Source: CAYYJS01 sp964472315
GTDB lineage: Bacteria; Verrucomicrobiota; Kiritimatiellia; UBA8416
Assembly: GCA_964472315.1 (NCBI GenBank)
Contig: CAYYJS010000002.1
Location: forward strand, 61,024-125,023
Reading direction: 5' to 3'
Length of the DNA: 64,000 nt
Shown here: in pieces, positions 34,375 through 42,727 of the stretch
How positions within the stretch are numbered: the first letter of the stretch is position 1
Layout of the letters: every line of letters starts with the position of its first letter
Position numbers and translations under genes: made by a program
Notes under the pieces: model-generated
What the model was told of the DNA's origin: nothing
The model's input: only the letters and a program-made list of their open reading frames with translations
Database searches by the model: none

Positions 34375-36264
34375 GTGGTTCCCCGGCGGTTGGCTCTTGC
34401 TCGGAACCGCATGCACTCTGGAAACCTGCCGAGTACCGATTGTCGCTCACGCCGCTGCCGGTTGCCATCGGGATGGGGCCGGTATAGTACGGCCATCCTC
34501 GCCCTGCTGATCGTGACCGCGGGTGTCTACCTGAGCGTACGTCAGCACGACTTCGTCGGCTTCGATGACGATGTGTACGTCCTCGATAACCCGTACCTGC
34601 GGGATGGGCTGTCGCTGAAGGGATTGCGCTGGGCGGCCACCGCCGTTCACGCGTCCACATGGCAGCCGGTGGTGTGGTTGTCGTTCATGCTGGACGCCGA
34701 GGTCTACGGTATCGATCCGGCCGGTTTCCACATGACCAACGTCGGCCTGCACCTGCTGAATGTCCTGCTGGTTGCCGTGGTGCTTGCCCGGGTCACCGGA
34801 CAGCCCTGGTGTGCCGCGAGCGTGGCGGCGTTGTTTGCGCTGCATCCGGTGCATGTCGAATCCGTCGCCTGGGTCGCGGAACGGAAAGACGTGCTCAGCA
34901 CCGTGTGCTGGTGGCTTTCCGTCGCCGCGTATGCCTCCTGGGTGCGCGAACCGCACCGGCGCGGCAGGTACGCGGTACTGCTCGGCGTCTACATGGTCGG
35001 CCTCATGGCGAAACCCATGCTGGTCAGCCTGCCCGTCCTGCTGATCCTGATGGACTGGTGGCCGATGCGCCGTTGGGAAGGGTGGCGGCGACAGTGTCGC
35101 GAGAAGTGGCCGCTTCTGGTGCCGGCCATCCTGTCGTCGGCCATCGCCGTCCATGTCCAGCATGCCGGGGGCTCTCTGCTGCCGATGGATGCCGTTCCGT
35201 GGTGGGGTCGCGTGGGTAACGCGCTGGTCTGCCCATGGCGCTATGTGGGCAACCTCGTATGGCCGCGTCATTTGGCGGTGCTCTATCCGCATCCCGGCAC
35301 GTGGTCGCTGGTACCGGTTGCCTTGTCCCTGACCGCCCTGGCGGCGACCCTTTACGCGGCGTGGCGTGCGCGCGCGCGCCGGCCGTGGCTGTGGTTTGGT
35401 TGCGTGTGGTTCCTTGTGGCCCTGCTGCCGGTGTCCGGACTGGTGCAGATCGGTTGGCATGCGATGGCCGACCGCTTCATGTACGTGCCCGCCATCGGCC
35501 TCTACGTGGCGCTCGTCTGGACGGTTGCGGCGTGCGGTGCGGACCCCGCCCGCCGCCGGGTCGCGGTCGGCCTCGGCCTTGTGACGCTTGTCGCGCTCGC
35601 GGCATGCTCGCGCCGGCAGATATCGTTCTGGGAGTCCAGCACCGTCTTATTCCAGCGTGCCGTCGACGTGACGGCCGACAACTGGATGATGGAAAACAGT
35701 CTGGGGGCGGCCTTGGAGCGGGCGGGCCGGTTCGCCGAAGCCGAGCCGCACATCCGGCGATCCATCGCCATCAAACCCGATCGATACCGCGCCTACTACA
35801 ACCTGGGTTGCCTCGCGGTGCGCCGCGGCAACCACGATCTGGCCGAGCAGGCCTTCCGCGACGCGATTGAGCGGCATCCGGGGCACATCAAGTCGCGCCA
35901 CAATCTATCGGTCGTCCTTGCGGCGCGGGCGCGACTGCCCGAAGCGGTGGACGCGGCACGCGCGTTGTTGGCGCGTGAACCGGGGCACGTGCCGGCCATG
36001 AACAACCTGGCATGCTGGCTTCGCGAACTCGGACGCACGGAGGAATCCCTGGCGGAGTTCGCGCGGATGGTCGAACGGGAGCCGGGGTATGTGATCGGGC
36101 GCTTCAACTACGGCGTGGCGCTCCTCGACGCCGGACGGCTGACGGAGGCCGCCCGCCAGTTTCAGGATGTCCTCGCCGCGCTACCCGACCATGCGGGGGC
36201 GGCGACGGGGCTGGCGCGCGCGCGCGACGCGGCGCGTGCTCCCGTCAGCCCGACGCGGCATTGA
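34375..36264 (+). CDS. TMTC-like polytopic membrane protein with C-terminal TPRs
   Basis: Membrane protein of up to 629 residues. About ten hydrophobic segments fill residues 40-400. The first luminal/periplasmic loop has HDFVGFDDDVYVLDNP with an acidic cluster typical of GT-C-fold glycosyltransferases, and PVHVESVAWVAERKDVLS is characteristic of TMTC-related bacterial proteins. At least four TPR units (about 430-615) follow. The family is thought to transfer sugars from polyprenol donors to proteins; the activity here is unproven. The start is uncertain: GTG at 34375, ATG at 34411 and TTG at 34462 are all in frame and none has a good ribosome site. Its end overlaps cca by 20 bases. Confidence 0.78.
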   Translation: MVPRRLALARNRMHSGNLPSTDCRSRRCRLPSGWGRYSTAILALLIVTAGVYLSVRQHDFVGFDDDVYVLDNPYLRDGLSLKGLRWAATAVHASTWQPVVWLSFMLDAEVYGIDPAGFHMTNVGLHLLNVLLVAVVLARVTGQPWCAASVAALFALHPVHVESVAWVAERKDVLSTVCWWLSVAAYASWVREPHRRGRYAVLLGVYMVGLMAKPMLVSLPVLLILMDWWPMRRWEGWRRQCREKWPLLVPAILSSAIAVHVQHAGGSLLPMDAVPWWGRVGNALVCPWRYVGNLVWPRHLAVLYPHPGTWSLVPVALSLTALAATLYAAWRARARRPWLWFGCVWFLVALLPVSGLVQIGWHAMADRFMYVPAIGLYVALVWTVAACGADPARRRVAVGLGLVTLVALAACSRRQISFWESSTVLFQRAVDVTADNWMMENSLGAALERAGRFAEAEPHIRRSIAIKPDRYRAYYNLGCLAVRRGNHDLAEQAFRDAIERHPGHIKSRHNLSVVLAARARLPEAVDAARALLAREPGHVPAMNNLACWLRELGRTEESLAEFARMVEREPGYVIGRFNYGVALLDAGRLTEAARQFQDVLAALPDHAGAATGLARARDAARAPVSPTRH

Positions 36265-37579
36265 CCGCGTCGCGCAGCCAGTTCAGTTGTGTCTCGCGGT
36301 CGGCGTCCGCCCCGTCCAGTTGACGGTCATACGCCTCGCGCAGCCATGCCCCGATCGCCGGTCCCGACGGCACGCCCAGCGCCAGCAGATCCCGCCCCGT
36401 GATCCACGCCGGCGGAAGCACCGGCTCTTCCACCATTTCCGCGTGGCTCTGGCGCAGGAACTCGTAATGATCCAGAATGCCGTGCGAGGCCAGGCAATCG
36501 AGCCGGTGCAGTTCGAGTTCGATCGGGAACGTCGCGGCGCCGATCATGCGCCGCAAAGTCGAGCGTCGCATGCGCCGTACGTCGGTGAACCGCATATGGT
36601 TGGCGACGCATGGGACCACCGCATCGATCAGACGACGCGGCAGCTTGAGTCGCAGGAGTATGGTGTCGGCCATGGCCGCCCCGACCGAGGCATGGTTGTT
36701 GAACCGCAGTCGTTCGCCGTCGAGCGTTGCCGTGCGGGGCTTCCCGACATCGTGAAGGAGCACGGCATAGGCCAGTTCCGCCGACCGGTCGACCATGAGG
36801 TTGAGCATGAGGCAGGTGTGGGTGAGGACATCGCCTTCGGGATGGAATTCGGGAGGTTGGGCTTGTCCGCGCATGGCGCCCGCCTCGGGCAGGATGACGT
36901 TCAGCAACCCCAAGGCGTGGAGCTGCTCAATCGCGTCGCCGGGGCGTCGGGGCTCCAGCAGGATGCGGGTGAGTTCGACCTGCACGCGTTCGACGCTGAT
37001 CCGGGCCAGCGATGCGGCATGGCGCGCGATGGCCTCGGCGGTCGCCGGGTGCAACGTGAAGTCGAGGGTGGCCGCGAAGCGCACGGCGCGCAGCAGACGG
37101 AGATGGTCCTCGTCGAAACGCCTGTCGGGGTCTCCGACACAGCGGATGCAACGGGCGGCCAGATCGTGCCGTCCTCCGACGAAGTCATGGATGCGATCCG
37201 TCGCGGGGTCATAGAACAGGGCGTTGACCGTGAAATCGCGCCGCGCGGCATCGTCCTCGGGGGTGGTGAACGTGACCCGGTCCGGACGGCGTCCATCGGT
37301 GTAGCCCTCGTCGTGCCGGAAGGTGGCCACCTCGTAGTGCGTGTCGCCGAGCGGCACGGTGACCACGCCGAAGGCCTTGCCGACGGTCAACGCTTCGGGA
37401 AACAGCGCGATGACGGTGTCGGGGAGGGCGTTTGTGGCGATGTCGTAGTCGGCGGGCGTTCGCCCGAGAAGGGCATCGCGGACGCATCCGCCGGCCCAAT
37501 AGGCGATATAGCCGGCCCGCTGGAGGCGGGATGCGATTTCACGCGCGCCGTTGGCGGGACCGTTGTCGGACAGTTCCAT
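36245..37579 (-). CDS. tRNA nucleotidyltransferase (CCA-adding type) with an HD domain
   Basis: Class II nucleotidyltransferase that builds or repairs the CCA end of tRNA, 444 residues. The head domain has AGGCVRDALLGR, the catalytic aspartates in ADYDIATNA, and ARRDFTVNALFYD. The neck region holds the DxxR-type motif in EDHLRLLRAVRFAATL. A C-terminal HD domain (HDVGKPRTATLDG, about 265) is present as in the HD-containing subgroup. Whether it adds CCA or only A cannot be decided from the sequence alone. It follows the purine nucleoside phosphorylase gene with an 18-base gap, in one minus-strand unit. Confidence 0.9.
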   Translation of the reverse strand: MELSDNGPANGAREIASRLQRAGYIAYWAGGCVRDALLGRTPADYDIATNALPDTVIALFPEALTVGKAFGVVTVPLGDTHYEVATFRHDEGYTDGRRPDRVTFTTPEDDAARRDFTVNALFYDPATDRIHDFVGGRHDLAARCIRCVGDPDRRFDEDHLRLLRAVRFAATLDFTLHPATAEAIARHAASLARISVERVQVELTRILLEPRRPGDAIEQLHALGLLNVILPEAGAMRGQAQPPEFHPEGDVLTHTCLMLNLMVDRSAELAYAVLLHDVGKPRTATLDGERLRFNNHASVGAAMADTILLRLKLPRRLIDAVVPCVANHMRFTDVRRMRRSTLRRMIGAATFPIELELHRLDCLASHGILDHYEFLRQSHAEMVEEPVLPPAWITGRDLLALGVPSGPAIGAWLREAYDRQLDGADADRETQLNWLRDAVNAASG

Positions 37580-37597
37580 GCGTTGTGCCCGTGTCGC

Positions 37598-38458
37598 CTA
37601 CACCGCGGTCTCGGCGCACAGGGCCGTGAGGAAATCGTGGACGACCGCCGCCATTACCGGCATGCGATCGCGTGTGACCGCGAGCACATCGTCATGCGTC
37701 AGTCCTCCGGTATGCACGCCGGCGGCATGGTTGGTGATGCAGGAGACCGCGGCCACGCGCAGGCCGAGGGCGGCGCCGAGCATGGCCTCGGGCACCGTGG
37801 ACATGCCGATGGCGTCGGCCCCCATCGTTCGGAAGGCCTTGACCTCGGCGGGCGTTTCGTAGAACGGGCCTGAGACGGCGAGATAGACGCCTTCGTGCAG
37901 CGTGACGGGGTACGGCGCGGCCGCCGTGCGCATGCGCGAACGCAAGTCGGTATCGTAGACGGCCGACTGGTCGGGAAAGCGGGCGCCCCAAAAAGGGATG
38001 TGGGGGCCGGCAAGCGGGTTGGCGCCGATGGCGTTGATATGGTCCCGCACGAGCATCAGATCGCCCGGCGACATGGCGGCATCGATGGCGCCGGCGGCGT
38101 TCGTCAAGAGGAGCGTCGAAGCCCCGTGCGTACGTGCGAGATAGACCGGGAACGCGATGGGTGTCCACCCCTGGCCTTCGTACCAATGACGCCGGCCCTG
38201 AAAGACCAGGAGTTCCCGTCCGGCCAACCGACACCGATGGAGCGTCCCATCGTGGCCCTTGACGCCGGGCGTTCCGAGGCAGGGGATATCGCGGAATGGC
38301 AGTGATGCGACCACATCCAGCGACTCCACGAGCGCGCCCCAACCGGACCCCAGGACTGCAACGCCATGCGCCGGCGTGGCGCCGATGGCCTGTCTGACGA
38401 TCCGGTCGGAATCGACCAGCGACTCCATATCGATCGTGTTCGGGTTGTTCGGGTTCAC
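37598..38458 (-). CDS. Purine nucleoside phosphorylase (family 2)
   Basis: Phosphorolysis of purine nucleosides for salvage; about 286 residues. Motifs are the phosphate loop GSGWGALVE, the GRRHWYEG substrate loop, TNAAGAIDAAMSPGDLM, and SGPFYETPAEVKAFRTMGADAIGMST. The base-binding ITNHAAG has Asn where methylthioadenosine phosphorylases have Asp, favouring 6-oxopurines such as inosine and guanosine. The GTG at 38458 is chosen because a good promoter puts the transcript start almost exactly there; the ATG at 38428 is an alternative that gives a protein 10 residues shorter. Neither has a ribosome site. Confidence 0.9.
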   Translation of the reverse strand: MNPNNPNTIDMESLVDSDRIVRQAIGATPAHGVAVLGSGWGALVESLDVVASLPFRDIPCLGTPGVKGHDGTLHRCRLAGRELLVFQGRRHWYEGQGWTPIAFPVYLARTHGASTLLLTNAAGAIDAAMSPGDLMLVRDHINAIGANPLAGPHIPFWGARFPDQSAVYDTDLRSRMRTAAAPYPVTLHEGVYLAVSGPFYETPAEVKAFRTMGADAIGMSTVPEAMLGAALGLRVAAVSCITNHAAGVHTGGLTHDDVLAVTRDRMPVMAAVVHDFLTALCAETAV

Positions 38459-38464
38459 GGTCGG

Positions 38465-38492
38465 AATATAGGCGAAACCGGTACGGTTTGAA
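38465..38492 (-). promoter_or_regulatory. Promoter of the nucleoside phosphorylase, probably leaderless
   Basis: Minus-strand TTCAAA (38492-38487), 16 bases, TATATT (38470-38465). The transcript would begin about six bases after the -10 box, that is at the GTG at 38458, leaving no 5' untranslated region. Confidence 0.5.
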
Positions 38493-38556
38493 AGCGGGAA
38501 CCGTGCGCGCTGGTGTTCCACGTGCGATTGGGGTGCGATTGGTTCCGGTGCCGTGG

Positions 38557-38585
38557 TTGTGTGTCCGGCCGGTGTGTGCTAGAGT
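38557..38585 (+). promoter_or_regulatory. Putative promoter of the MGMT-family gene
   Basis: TTGTGT (38557-38562), 17 bases, TAGAGT (38580-38585), about 62 bases before the ATG. It lies in the 194-base gap to the divergent phosphorylase gene. Confidence 0.35.
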
Positions 38586-38652
38586 TCATGACGAGTTCCA
38601 ACCCGATGGTGCCGGCGGATATCTCGAGGCACAACGAAAGGACGCTGTGGCC

Positions 38653-38997
38653 ATGTTTCGCGGTGCGACGGTAACGGATTTTCAGAGAAAGGTTTATGAA
38701 GCGGTTGTTCGGGTGCCGCCTGGGTGTGTGACGACGTACCGAGACCTTGCGGAGGCGATTGGATGCCGCTCGCCGCGCGCGGTCGGCCAGGCGTTGCGGC
38801 GCAACCCGTTTGCCCCGGGCGTGCCTTGTCACCGGGTGGTGGCCGCCGACCTGACGATCGGGGGCTTTCAGGGAGAGAGGTCCGGGGCCGCCGTCTTAAG
38901 CAAGATCCGGCTTCTTGCACGTGAGGGCGTCTCCTTTTCCGGCGGTCATCTTGCGGATTCCCGACGTCGGTTTGTGTTCGACCGGAAAAGCGCTTGA
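38653..38997 (+). CDS. Methylated-DNA--protein-cysteine methyltransferase family protein
   Basis: Short member of the Ogt/MGMT family, 114 residues, containing only the C-terminal DNA-binding and active-site domain. The helix-turn-helix PPGCVTTYRDLAEAIG, the arginine finger RSPRAVGQALRRNP and the active-site PCHRVV with C59 are all present. Because the cysteine is retained it should be an alkyl acceptor (O6-alkylguanine repair) and not an alkyltransferase-like protein, in which the cysteine is usually replaced by tryptophan. AAAGGA lies about 10 bases before the ATG at 38653. A GTG two codons upstream is also possible. Confidence 0.87.
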   Translation: MFRGATVTDFQRKVYEAVVRVPPGCVTTYRDLAEAIGCRSPRAVGQALRRNPFAPGVPCHRVVAADLTIGGFQGERSGAAVLSKIRLLAREGVSFSGGHLADSRRRFVFDRKSA

Positions 38998-39066
38998 CCG
39001 TGGCAGGGGCGTGGCACTACCCTTGCGGTGCGAGTTTCGGTGAGCAAGGGGAAGGGAGTTGGCAGT

Positions 39067-39744
39067 ATGAACTATGGTCTGATCGTAGCGGCAGGGAAGA
39101 GCGAACGCATGGGGCCCAAAGTGGACAAGGCATTCCTCAGCCTTGGTACGAAGCCCGTGCTCGCCTACGCGCTCGATGCGTTCGAGCGGTGCGAGGATAT
39201 CGACGGGATCGTGCTCGTCGTGCGGAAGGATCGCGTCGACGCGGCCCGCAACCTCGTGCAGATGTATGGATTCGCGAAGGTCCGTCGGGTCGTGGCCGGC
39301 GGGGCGCAACGTCAGGATTCCGTCGCCATCGGGTTGGCGGAAATGGGACCCGAGGTCCGTATCGTGGCGGTTCACGACGGCGCCCGGCCCTGTGTCTCCA
39401 CGGACATCATCGCCGAGACGATCAAGTCCGCAAAGCGGAATGGCTCGGGTGTGGCCGCCATGAAGGTGACTGACACGGTGAAGTATGTCGAGCGCGGCAT
39501 GACCGTGACGAAGACCGTCGACCGCAGCAAATTCTGGACCGTACAGACGCCGCAGACGTTCAAGCGCGAACTGCTGGAGCAGGCCTTCGACAAACTGACC
39601 AAATCGCACGCGATGGTGACGGACGAAGCCACCGCGGTGGAATTGCTCGGCGAACCGGTGCGACTCGTGCCGTCTTCGGCCGCGAATATCAAGATCACAT
39701 CGCCGGACGACCTGCCGTTGGCCGCGGCGTTGCTGAAACTGTAG
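39067..39744 (+). CDS. ispD: 2-C-methyl-D-erythritol 4-phosphate cytidylyltransferase
   Basis: Third enzyme of the non-mevalonate isoprenoid pathway, joining CTP and methylerythritol phosphate; 225 residues. The nucleotide-binding loop reads IVAAGKSERMG with the lysine further on (KVDKAFL). Also visible are VHDGARPCVS, TDTVK and the C-terminal TPQTF and MVTDEATAVE motifs of IspD. GGGAAGGGAG lies upstream of the ATG at 39067. It is followed after 16 bases by the phosphoesterase gene, probably co-transcribed. IspF is not fused to it and is not in the window. Confidence 0.92.
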   Translation: MNYGLIVAAGKSERMGPKVDKAFLSLGTKPVLAYALDAFERCEDIDGIVLVVRKDRVDAARNLVQMYGFAKVRRVVAGGAQRQDSVAIGLAEMGPEVRIVAVHDGARPCVSTDIIAETIKSAKRNGSGVAAMKVTDTVKYVERGMTVTKTVDRSKFWTVQTPQTFKRELLEQAFDKLTKSHAMVTDEATAVELLGEPVRLVPSSAANIKITSPDDLPLAAALLKL

Positions 39745-39760
39745 GAGCGGATGGCAGCGG

Positions 39761-40495
39761 GTGATGAGCAGCACGAAGTACGCGATACTCGGCGATATCC
39801 ACGCCAACTGGGAAGCCCTGACGGCCGTTCTGGCCGATGCCGAGGCCAATGGGGTTACCGCGTACGTATGCGTGGGCGATATCGTCGGTTACAATGCGAA
39901 TCCCGCGGAGTGTCTGAAGCGTGTGCGTGAACTCTGCACGGCCGTCGTCCGGGGCAACCACGACCACTATTGTTCGCACGACGAGTGCCTGGAGGACTTC
40001 CAGCCGCTGGCGGCCAATGTTGTCGACTGGACGCGCCAGCAACTGTCGCGCGACGACGTGCAATACCTGCGCAACCTGCGGCTGACCGACATGGTCAACG
40101 GGTTCACGCTCGTTCACAGCACGTTGGACATGCCCGAAAAGTGGGGCTATGTGCTCGATACGCTGGAAGCCGAAGCCAATTTCAACTACCAGACGTCAGC
40201 CGTCTGTTTTCACGGACACACGCATGTGCCGGTGGTGTACGAGCGGCACGGCCGTGTGGTGCGGCGTGACGTATCCTCGCTGCGGATCACGCTGGGCCGC
40301 AAGTATTTCATCAACACCGGGAGCGTGGGGCAGCCGCGCGATGGCGACGCGCGGGCGTCATACGTGATCTATGCGCCGAACGATCGGCATGTCGAGTTCC
40401 GCCGGGTGCCTTACGACATCGCGACCGCGCAGTCCAAGATCCGCGCCGCGGGGCTGCCGGAGCGCGCGGCCAAACGGCTCGAGCTGGGGATCTAG
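39761..40495 (+). CDS. Calcineurin-like metallophosphoesterase
   Basis: Predicted dinuclear-metal phosphoesterase of 244 residues. All ligand motifs are in order: GDIHANWEAL (Asp12, His14), GDIVGYNANP, RGNHDHY, LVHST and FHGHTHVP, then NTGSVGQPRDGD. This matches the YfcE/MJ0936-like branch of small phosphodiesterases, whose natural substrates are mostly unknown. GTG at 39761 and ATG at 39764 are equally possible starts. It ends nine bases before the convergent nadE. Confidence 0.85.
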   Translation: MMSSTKYAILGDIHANWEALTAVLADAEANGVTAYVCVGDIVGYNANPAECLKRVRELCTAVVRGNHDHYCSHDECLEDFQPLAANVVDWTRQQLSRDDVQYLRNLRLTDMVNGFTLVHSTLDMPEKWGYVLDTLEAEANFNYQTSAVCFHGHTHVPVVYERHGRVVRRDVSSLRITLGRKYFINTGSVGQPRDGDARASYVIYAPNDRHVEFRRVPYDIATAQSKIRAAGLPERAAKRLELGI

Positions 40496-40504
40496 GGCGG
40501 CGGC

Positions 40505-42412
40505 CTACGCCAGCAGGCGTTGTTTCAGTTCCAGGTAGCGCTCGGTGTAGCGCGGCCCCATCTGGGATTCCCGATGGTCGAACCCGAATGCGCGGCGTTT
40601 GATCGCCAGGACCGGTGGCGCCTGGATCCGTTTTGCCACACCCATGCCCTCGTAGAGGGTCCACCACCGCTCGAGGTCCGCGATAAAGGCGGCCGTGTCG
40701 GCAAACAGCGCGTCGAGGCGTCCGGGGTAGCCGATACGTTCGGCGAGACTGCCGTCGGCATGCCAGGCGAGGATCTCCTCCGGTGTAACGCGGTTCCACC
40801 ACTCGACCCAACTGGCGAACAGGCAGTCGTGATAGGCATAGACCAACGGGTCGCCCTTGCCTTCGTCGACGTTCTGCGCGGCGCTGAGTTCCGCCGACGG
40901 CGTGACCGTCAAGGACCCTTCCGGGATGAGCGGACGACCGGCGACGACCGTGTTGACATGGCGTGCGAGTTCATAGACCTGGGTCTTCCAGAGGTCGCCG
41001 ATGGCGGCGAGATAGCCGCCAAGGTCGCCGTAGAGCGTCGTATAGCCGACCGTCATTTCGGATTTGTTTGCATTGCAGGTGAAGACGCCGCCAAACGCGC
41101 CGGCCAGTGCGGCGAGGACGCGGGCCGACCGGTCCCGTGCCTGCACATTCTCCCGCGCGAAATCCGAGAGCGACAGGGTCAGTTCTCGTGTGTCGCCCGC
41201 GTCCGCGATGCGCAGACCATCGACCTGCCGCACGGTCAGCGCGACGCTGTCCTCGATGGGAATATCGGCATAGAAGCATCCGAGATTCGCGGCCAGACGG
41301 CGTGCAAGGCCGCGGGTGGTCGGGCTGTTGTAGCGGCTCGGCATGTTCACGAGCAGCAAGCGCTCCGGCGTCAGTACCTGGGCGTGGATGGCCGCCACCA
41401 GCGCCGAATCGATGCCGCCCGACGCCCCGATGACCACGCGGTCGCATCCGCAGGCGGCCAGGAAGCGTCGCGTGCCGTAGGTCAGCGCCGTCCACATGTC
41501 GGCGGTCGTGTCCTCGTCCAGTCCGGGTTCGGTGCCGAACGCGACGCCCGGTGCGAGCGGGATATCGAACGTCAGCGTCGTATCGGCGAACGGCTGACCG
41601 CAAGGCACGTGAAGACCGGCGCCGTCGTAAATGCTGGACTTGCCGTCGAAGGTGTAGACGGTCTTGCCGTTGTTCTGGATGCCGACATGGTTCACGTAGA
41701 CCAGCGGACGGCCCAGCCGGCGGGCGTGCGCGGCGAAAACGCGGTTCCGCTTGTGGTTCTTGTTCAGGGTGAATGGCGATGCGCTGGCGTTGATGAAGAG
41801 ATCGATGGTGGGGTCGCGAGCGAGCATGGCCAGCGGCGATACGGCGTAGTCCATGTCCCACGCGTCCTCGCACAGCACGCAACCCAACGTGAACCGCGCC
41901 GTGCGGACCGGACGGAGCAGTTCGGCCAGCGGGCGCCCTTCCTCGTACGCCAGTTTGCGGAGATCGAAGAAATGGCGGCTGTCATCGAATTGGCGGTAAT
42001 TCGGGAGCAGCGTCTTGATTGCAAACGGATAGGGGGCGTCCGCCGGACCGACGAATTGCCCTCGCTCGGCGACAAACAGAGCGTTGTACTTGCGCGCCCG
42101 TCCGTCCTCGTTGCGGCGCCGCCAGTCGACGGCGACGTTCCCGAAAACCACCACGAGCCCCGTGGCGCGCTCCCGGATGAGGTTGCCGCACCGTTCGCAT
42201 TCGCGCAGGAATGCCGCGTATTCCCATTCGTCCCCCAGGAGGTAACCGGGTATCGCCATCTCCGGAAAGACCAGTAGTTCCACCCCGTCCCGGTGGGCTT
42301 CGTCGATCAGGTCGCACATGCGTCGCGTGTTGGCGACGGGGCGGCCGGGGATGACCTCGATCTGGGCGAGTCGGGTTCGCACCGTGCCGGGCAATGCTGG
42401 CCGTTCGGACAT
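40505..42412 (-). CDS. nadE: Glutamine-dependent NAD+ synthetase
   Basis: Last step of NAD synthesis, amidating deamido-NAD with ammonia from glutamine; 635 residues. The N-terminal nitrilase-type glutaminase has its catalytic triad readable as E51 in FPEMAIPG, K133 in IKTLLPNYR and C181 in GCVLCEDAWD. The synthetase domain has the ATP-pyrophosphatase loop GASGGIDSALVAA (about 323) and TCNANKSEMTVGYTTLYGD. GAGG lies ten bases upstream of the ATG. It follows a 59-residue membrane protein on the same strand. Confidence 0.94.
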   Translation of the reverse strand: MSERPALPGTVRTRLAQIEVIPGRPVANTRRMCDLIDEAHRDGVELLVFPEMAIPGYLLGDEWEYAAFLRECERCGNLIRERATGLVVVFGNVAVDWRRRNEDGRARKYNALFVAERGQFVGPADAPYPFAIKTLLPNYRQFDDSRHFFDLRKLAYEEGRPLAELLRPVRTARFTLGCVLCEDAWDMDYAVSPLAMLARDPTIDLFINASASPFTLNKNHKRNRVFAAHARRLGRPLVYVNHVGIQNNGKTVYTFDGKSSIYDGAGLHVPCGQPFADTTLTFDIPLAPGVAFGTEPGLDEDTTADMWTALTYGTRRFLAACGCDRVVIGASGGIDSALVAAIHAQVLTPERLLLVNMPSRYNSPTTRGLARRLAANLGCFYADIPIEDSVALTVRQVDGLRIADAGDTRELTLSLSDFARENVQARDRSARVLAALAGAFGGVFTCNANKSEMTVGYTTLYGDLGGYLAAIGDLWKTQVYELARHVNTVVAGRPLIPEGSLTVTPSAELSAAQNVDEGKGDPLVYAYHDCLFASWVEWWNRVTPEEILAWHADGSLAERIGYPGRLDALFADTAAFIADLERWWTLYEGMGVAKRIQAPPVLAIKRRAFGFDHRESQMGPRYTERYLELKQRLLA

Positions 42413-42433
42413 CTTGGGAGTCCTCCACGCAAA

Positions 42434-42613
42434 CTAGTGTTCGGCGCCGTCGGCGAGTTCGGCCGTCGGGGGATTCCCGCTGTCGATGCGAGCCCGCTGC
42501 TCGCCCCAGAAGTTCCGCTCGATGCGCCGCAGCCGGGTCAGGAAGTGCCACAGCGTCGCGCCAAGCGCGGCCGCGGCCACCGTGCTCAACATCAGCATGA
42601 GGAGGTTTCGCAT
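42434..42613 (-). CDS. Small single-pass membrane protein (59 residues)
   Basis: A short frame below the size of most gene finders' cutoffs. It has a hydrophobic helix at about 4-26 (LLMLMLSTVAAAALGATL) followed by a charged segment (RLRRIERNFWGEQRAR) and a polar tail. Third codon positions are overwhelmingly G or C, as in real genes here. A strong minus-strand promoter ends six bases before the ATG, and a stop codon lies just upstream in frame, so the transcript would be leaderless and start here. It lies 21 bases before nadE, probably in the same unit. No family recognised. Confidence 0.55.
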   Translation of the reverse strand: MRNLLMLMLSTVAAAALGATLWHFLTRLRRIERNFWGEQRARIDSGNPPTAELADGAEH

Positions 42614-42619
42614 ACCCGC

Positions 42620-42648
42620 ATACTAGGTGCCGCGTGCCGGGGATGCAA
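42620..42648 (-). promoter_or_regulatory. Promoter for the small membrane protein and nadE (leaderless type)
   Basis: Minus-strand TTGCAT (42648-42643), 17 bases, TAGTAT (42625-42620), then six bases and the ATG. The same -35 sequence occurs in the divergent promoter at 42692. Confidence 0.5.
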
Positions 42649-42691
42649 GCCGGACGGTACGGCGGTTGCCGTCGACTGAACCCGTTTCCAT

Positions 42692-42720
42692 TTGCATCGT
42701 CCCTCCGGCGCGGGTAATCT
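42692..42720 (+). promoter_or_regulatory. Promoter of the tandem secreted pair (leaderless type)
   Basis: TTGCAT (42692-42697), exactly 17 bases, TAATCT (42715-42720), seven bases before the ATG at 42728. No ribosome site exists between them. Confidence 0.55.
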
Positions 42721-42727
42721 ATAGCTC

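Noticed and set aside
34481..34486. TATAGT six bases before an ATC codon in the TMTC-like gene, as if leaderless
   Set aside because: The spacing to the only -35-like TTGCCA is 15 bases and ATC is an unlikely start codon.
32291..34660. A 789-codon minus-strand frame opposite clpP and clpX
   Set aside because: It is a shadow of two textbook genes, with no family motif and no start signal.
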